DNA of 64,000 bases, from assembly GCF_000283155.1 (NCBI RefSeq), contig NW_004454160.1:6949338-7013337 (forward strand), read 5' to 3'. This DNA is from Ceratotherium simum simum (Eukaryota; Chordata; Mammalia; Perissodactyla; Rhinocerotidae). The notes below the pieces were generated by a model. That model saw nothing but the letters and a program-made list of their open reading frames with translations. It did not search any database and was not told the DNA's origin. Shown piece after piece: positions 62,592-64,000 of the stretch (within the stretch, counting starts at the first letter, position 1; the number at the start of each line of letters is the position of its first letter). Position numbers and translations under genes: made by a program.

Positions 62592-63303
62592 CAGGAAACA
62601 ACATGTGTTGGAGAGGATGTGGAGAGAAGGGAACTCTCATACACTGCTGGTGGGAGTGCAAACTGGTGCAGCCACTATGGAAAACAGTATGGAGATTCCT
62701 CAAAAAATCAAGGATAGAACTACCATATGATCCAGCCATCCCACTGCTGGGTATTTATCCAAAGAACTTGAAAACACCAATTTGTACAGGTACATGCACC
62801 CATGTGTTCATTGCAGCGTTATTCACAATAGCCAAGACTTGGAAGCAACCTAAGTGCCCATCAAGGGACAAATGGATAAAGAAGCTGTGGTATATATATA
62901 CAATGGAATACTACTCAGCCTTAAGAAACGATGAAATCCAGCCATTTGTGACAACATGGATGGACACTGAGGGTATAATGCAAAGTGAAATAAGTCAGAG
63001 GGAGAAGGTCAAATACCGCATGATTTCCTTCATTAAGTAGTAGATAATAACAACAATAAACAAACACATAGGGACAGAGATTGGATTGGTGGTTACCAGA
63101 GGGGAAGGGGGGAGAGAGGAGGGTGAAAGGGATAATTCGGTACATGTGTGTGGTGATGGGTTGTAATTAGTATTTTGGTGGTGAACATGATGTAATCTAT
63201 GCAGAAATAGAAGTACAGTGATGTACACCTGAAATTTTTACAATGTTATAAACCAATGTTACTGCAATAAACCAATGTTACTGCAAAAAAAAAAAAAAGA
63301 AAA
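62592..63303 (+). mobile_element. 5'-truncated young L1 3' end
   Basis: Contains an intact final ORF2 segment (from 62603: '[20 protein letters not shown]', through 'LGIYPKNLK' and 'TMEYYSALRNDEIQ'), then 3' UTR and poly-A. Perfect 19-bp target-site duplication AAAACATTTTAGTCATTCT at 62573-62591 and 63304-63322. Confidence 0.95.
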
Positions 63304-63322
63304 AAAACATTTTAGTCATTCT

Positions 63323-64000
63323 AAGAGAAAAAAATATTTATAAGCAGAATTTTTCATTTTTTTCTTCCATAGCAGTTAGTCTTCAAAGAAATATCCCATT
63401 CTATCTCCCCTGCCCTTTAAAGTTTCTTCAGGAAAAACATTCAAAATGTATTTATTTTCCAGTGTCTCCTTTCCTATTTCTACCCTCCCTCCCTGAAAAA
63501 AGCCTAGTAATCAGTATTGTGTAAAAGAAAGGAAGTTCACAGGCCTAAGTGAGGTACTACTGTGGAGAGTTAAAAAGTGATGCAAAATGGATGGAGTGAG
63601 GATACTAAAGACGGCTTTTTTAAAAAACCTGTTGGCTCCTCCTAGCTCTGGGCAAGAGTAAGGAGGAACGTTTTCCTCTTTCTTTTTGCCTGAACTATGG
63701 ATCCTATTCCTATAGTTGTGCTACTATAGTCCCAGTGTATCACAGGATATATAGGCTTTAGTTTGCTGACATGGTATTGCCTGGCCACTTTTTAAAAAAA
63801 TTTTTTTCTTTCAGTTTTATTGAGATATAATTTGCATACAGCACCGTGTAAGTTCAAGGTGTGCAGCATAATGACTTGACTTACATATATTGCAAAATGA
63901 TTACCACAGTTATTTACTTAACATCCATGTCATAGATACAAAAAAAGAGTAAAAAAATATTTTTTTCCTTGTGATGAGAACTTTTAGGATCTACTCTCTT
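63323..64000. other. Right edge: unassigned sequence and an L1M fragment
   Basis: 63323-63790 holds nothing I recognise. From about 63795 an antisense L1M 3' region begins ('gttttattgagatataattt', 'gtaagttcaaggtgtgcagc') and continues towards the end of the window. Confidence 0.55.

Overview
This is a mammalian nuclear window, intron-rich and dense in repeats. It is almost certainly from a perissodactyl: at least 13 copies of the ERE-type tRNA-derived SINE are present (head beginning GGGCCGGCCCCGTGGCTTAG), many bounded by target-site duplications. This SINE family is known from horses, rhinoceroses and tapirs. The 'GGCTTAGCGGTTAAGTGCGC' form fits my memory of rhinoceros copies better than the classic horse ERE1, but that species guess is inference.

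Gene order matches human 1p13.2 in reverse: HIPK1 (minus) - DCLRE1B (minus) - AP4B1 (plus), with BCL2L15 and PTPN22 expected beyond the right edge. Positions 1-10041 look like HIPK1 intron 1, an inference from synteny and a minus-strand donor site. Positions 9.5-10.8 kb are a CpG island that holds the likely HIPK1 promoter and non-coding exon 1, interrupted by a 116-base N gap. Positions 10.8-27.8 kb are intergenic and full of L2, MIR, L1M and Tigger relics. DCLRE1B (Apollo nuclease) has four coding exons between 32847 and 27827. A second CpG island at about 32.7-33.7 kb is a shared, divergent DCLRE1B/AP4B1 promoter. AP4B1 has ten coding exons from 33724 to 42374, and its spliced 739-codon frame has the human length. 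Positions 42.8-64 kb hold no intact gene. They contain an old L1 relic, a near-full-length L1 that carries two later SINE insertions, more SINEs, and two exon-like fragments of genes that belong elsewhere: an Olduvai (NBPF/PDE4DIP-type) exon on the minus strand near 47.5 kb and a frameshifted NSL1-like exon near 61.6 kb.

The three genes do unrelated jobs: HIPK1 is a nuclear kinase, Apollo protects and processes telomere ends, and AP4B1 is a subunit of the AP-4 trans-Golgi coat. DCLRE1B and AP4B1 are linked by their head-to-head promoter. The observations most worth a second look are a perfect 161-bp inverted duplication at 18459-19015 whose direction of copying can be read from a broken MIR element, the two displaced exons, an apparent one-base insertion that extends the Apollo C-terminus, and variable tail modules in the ERE SINEs.
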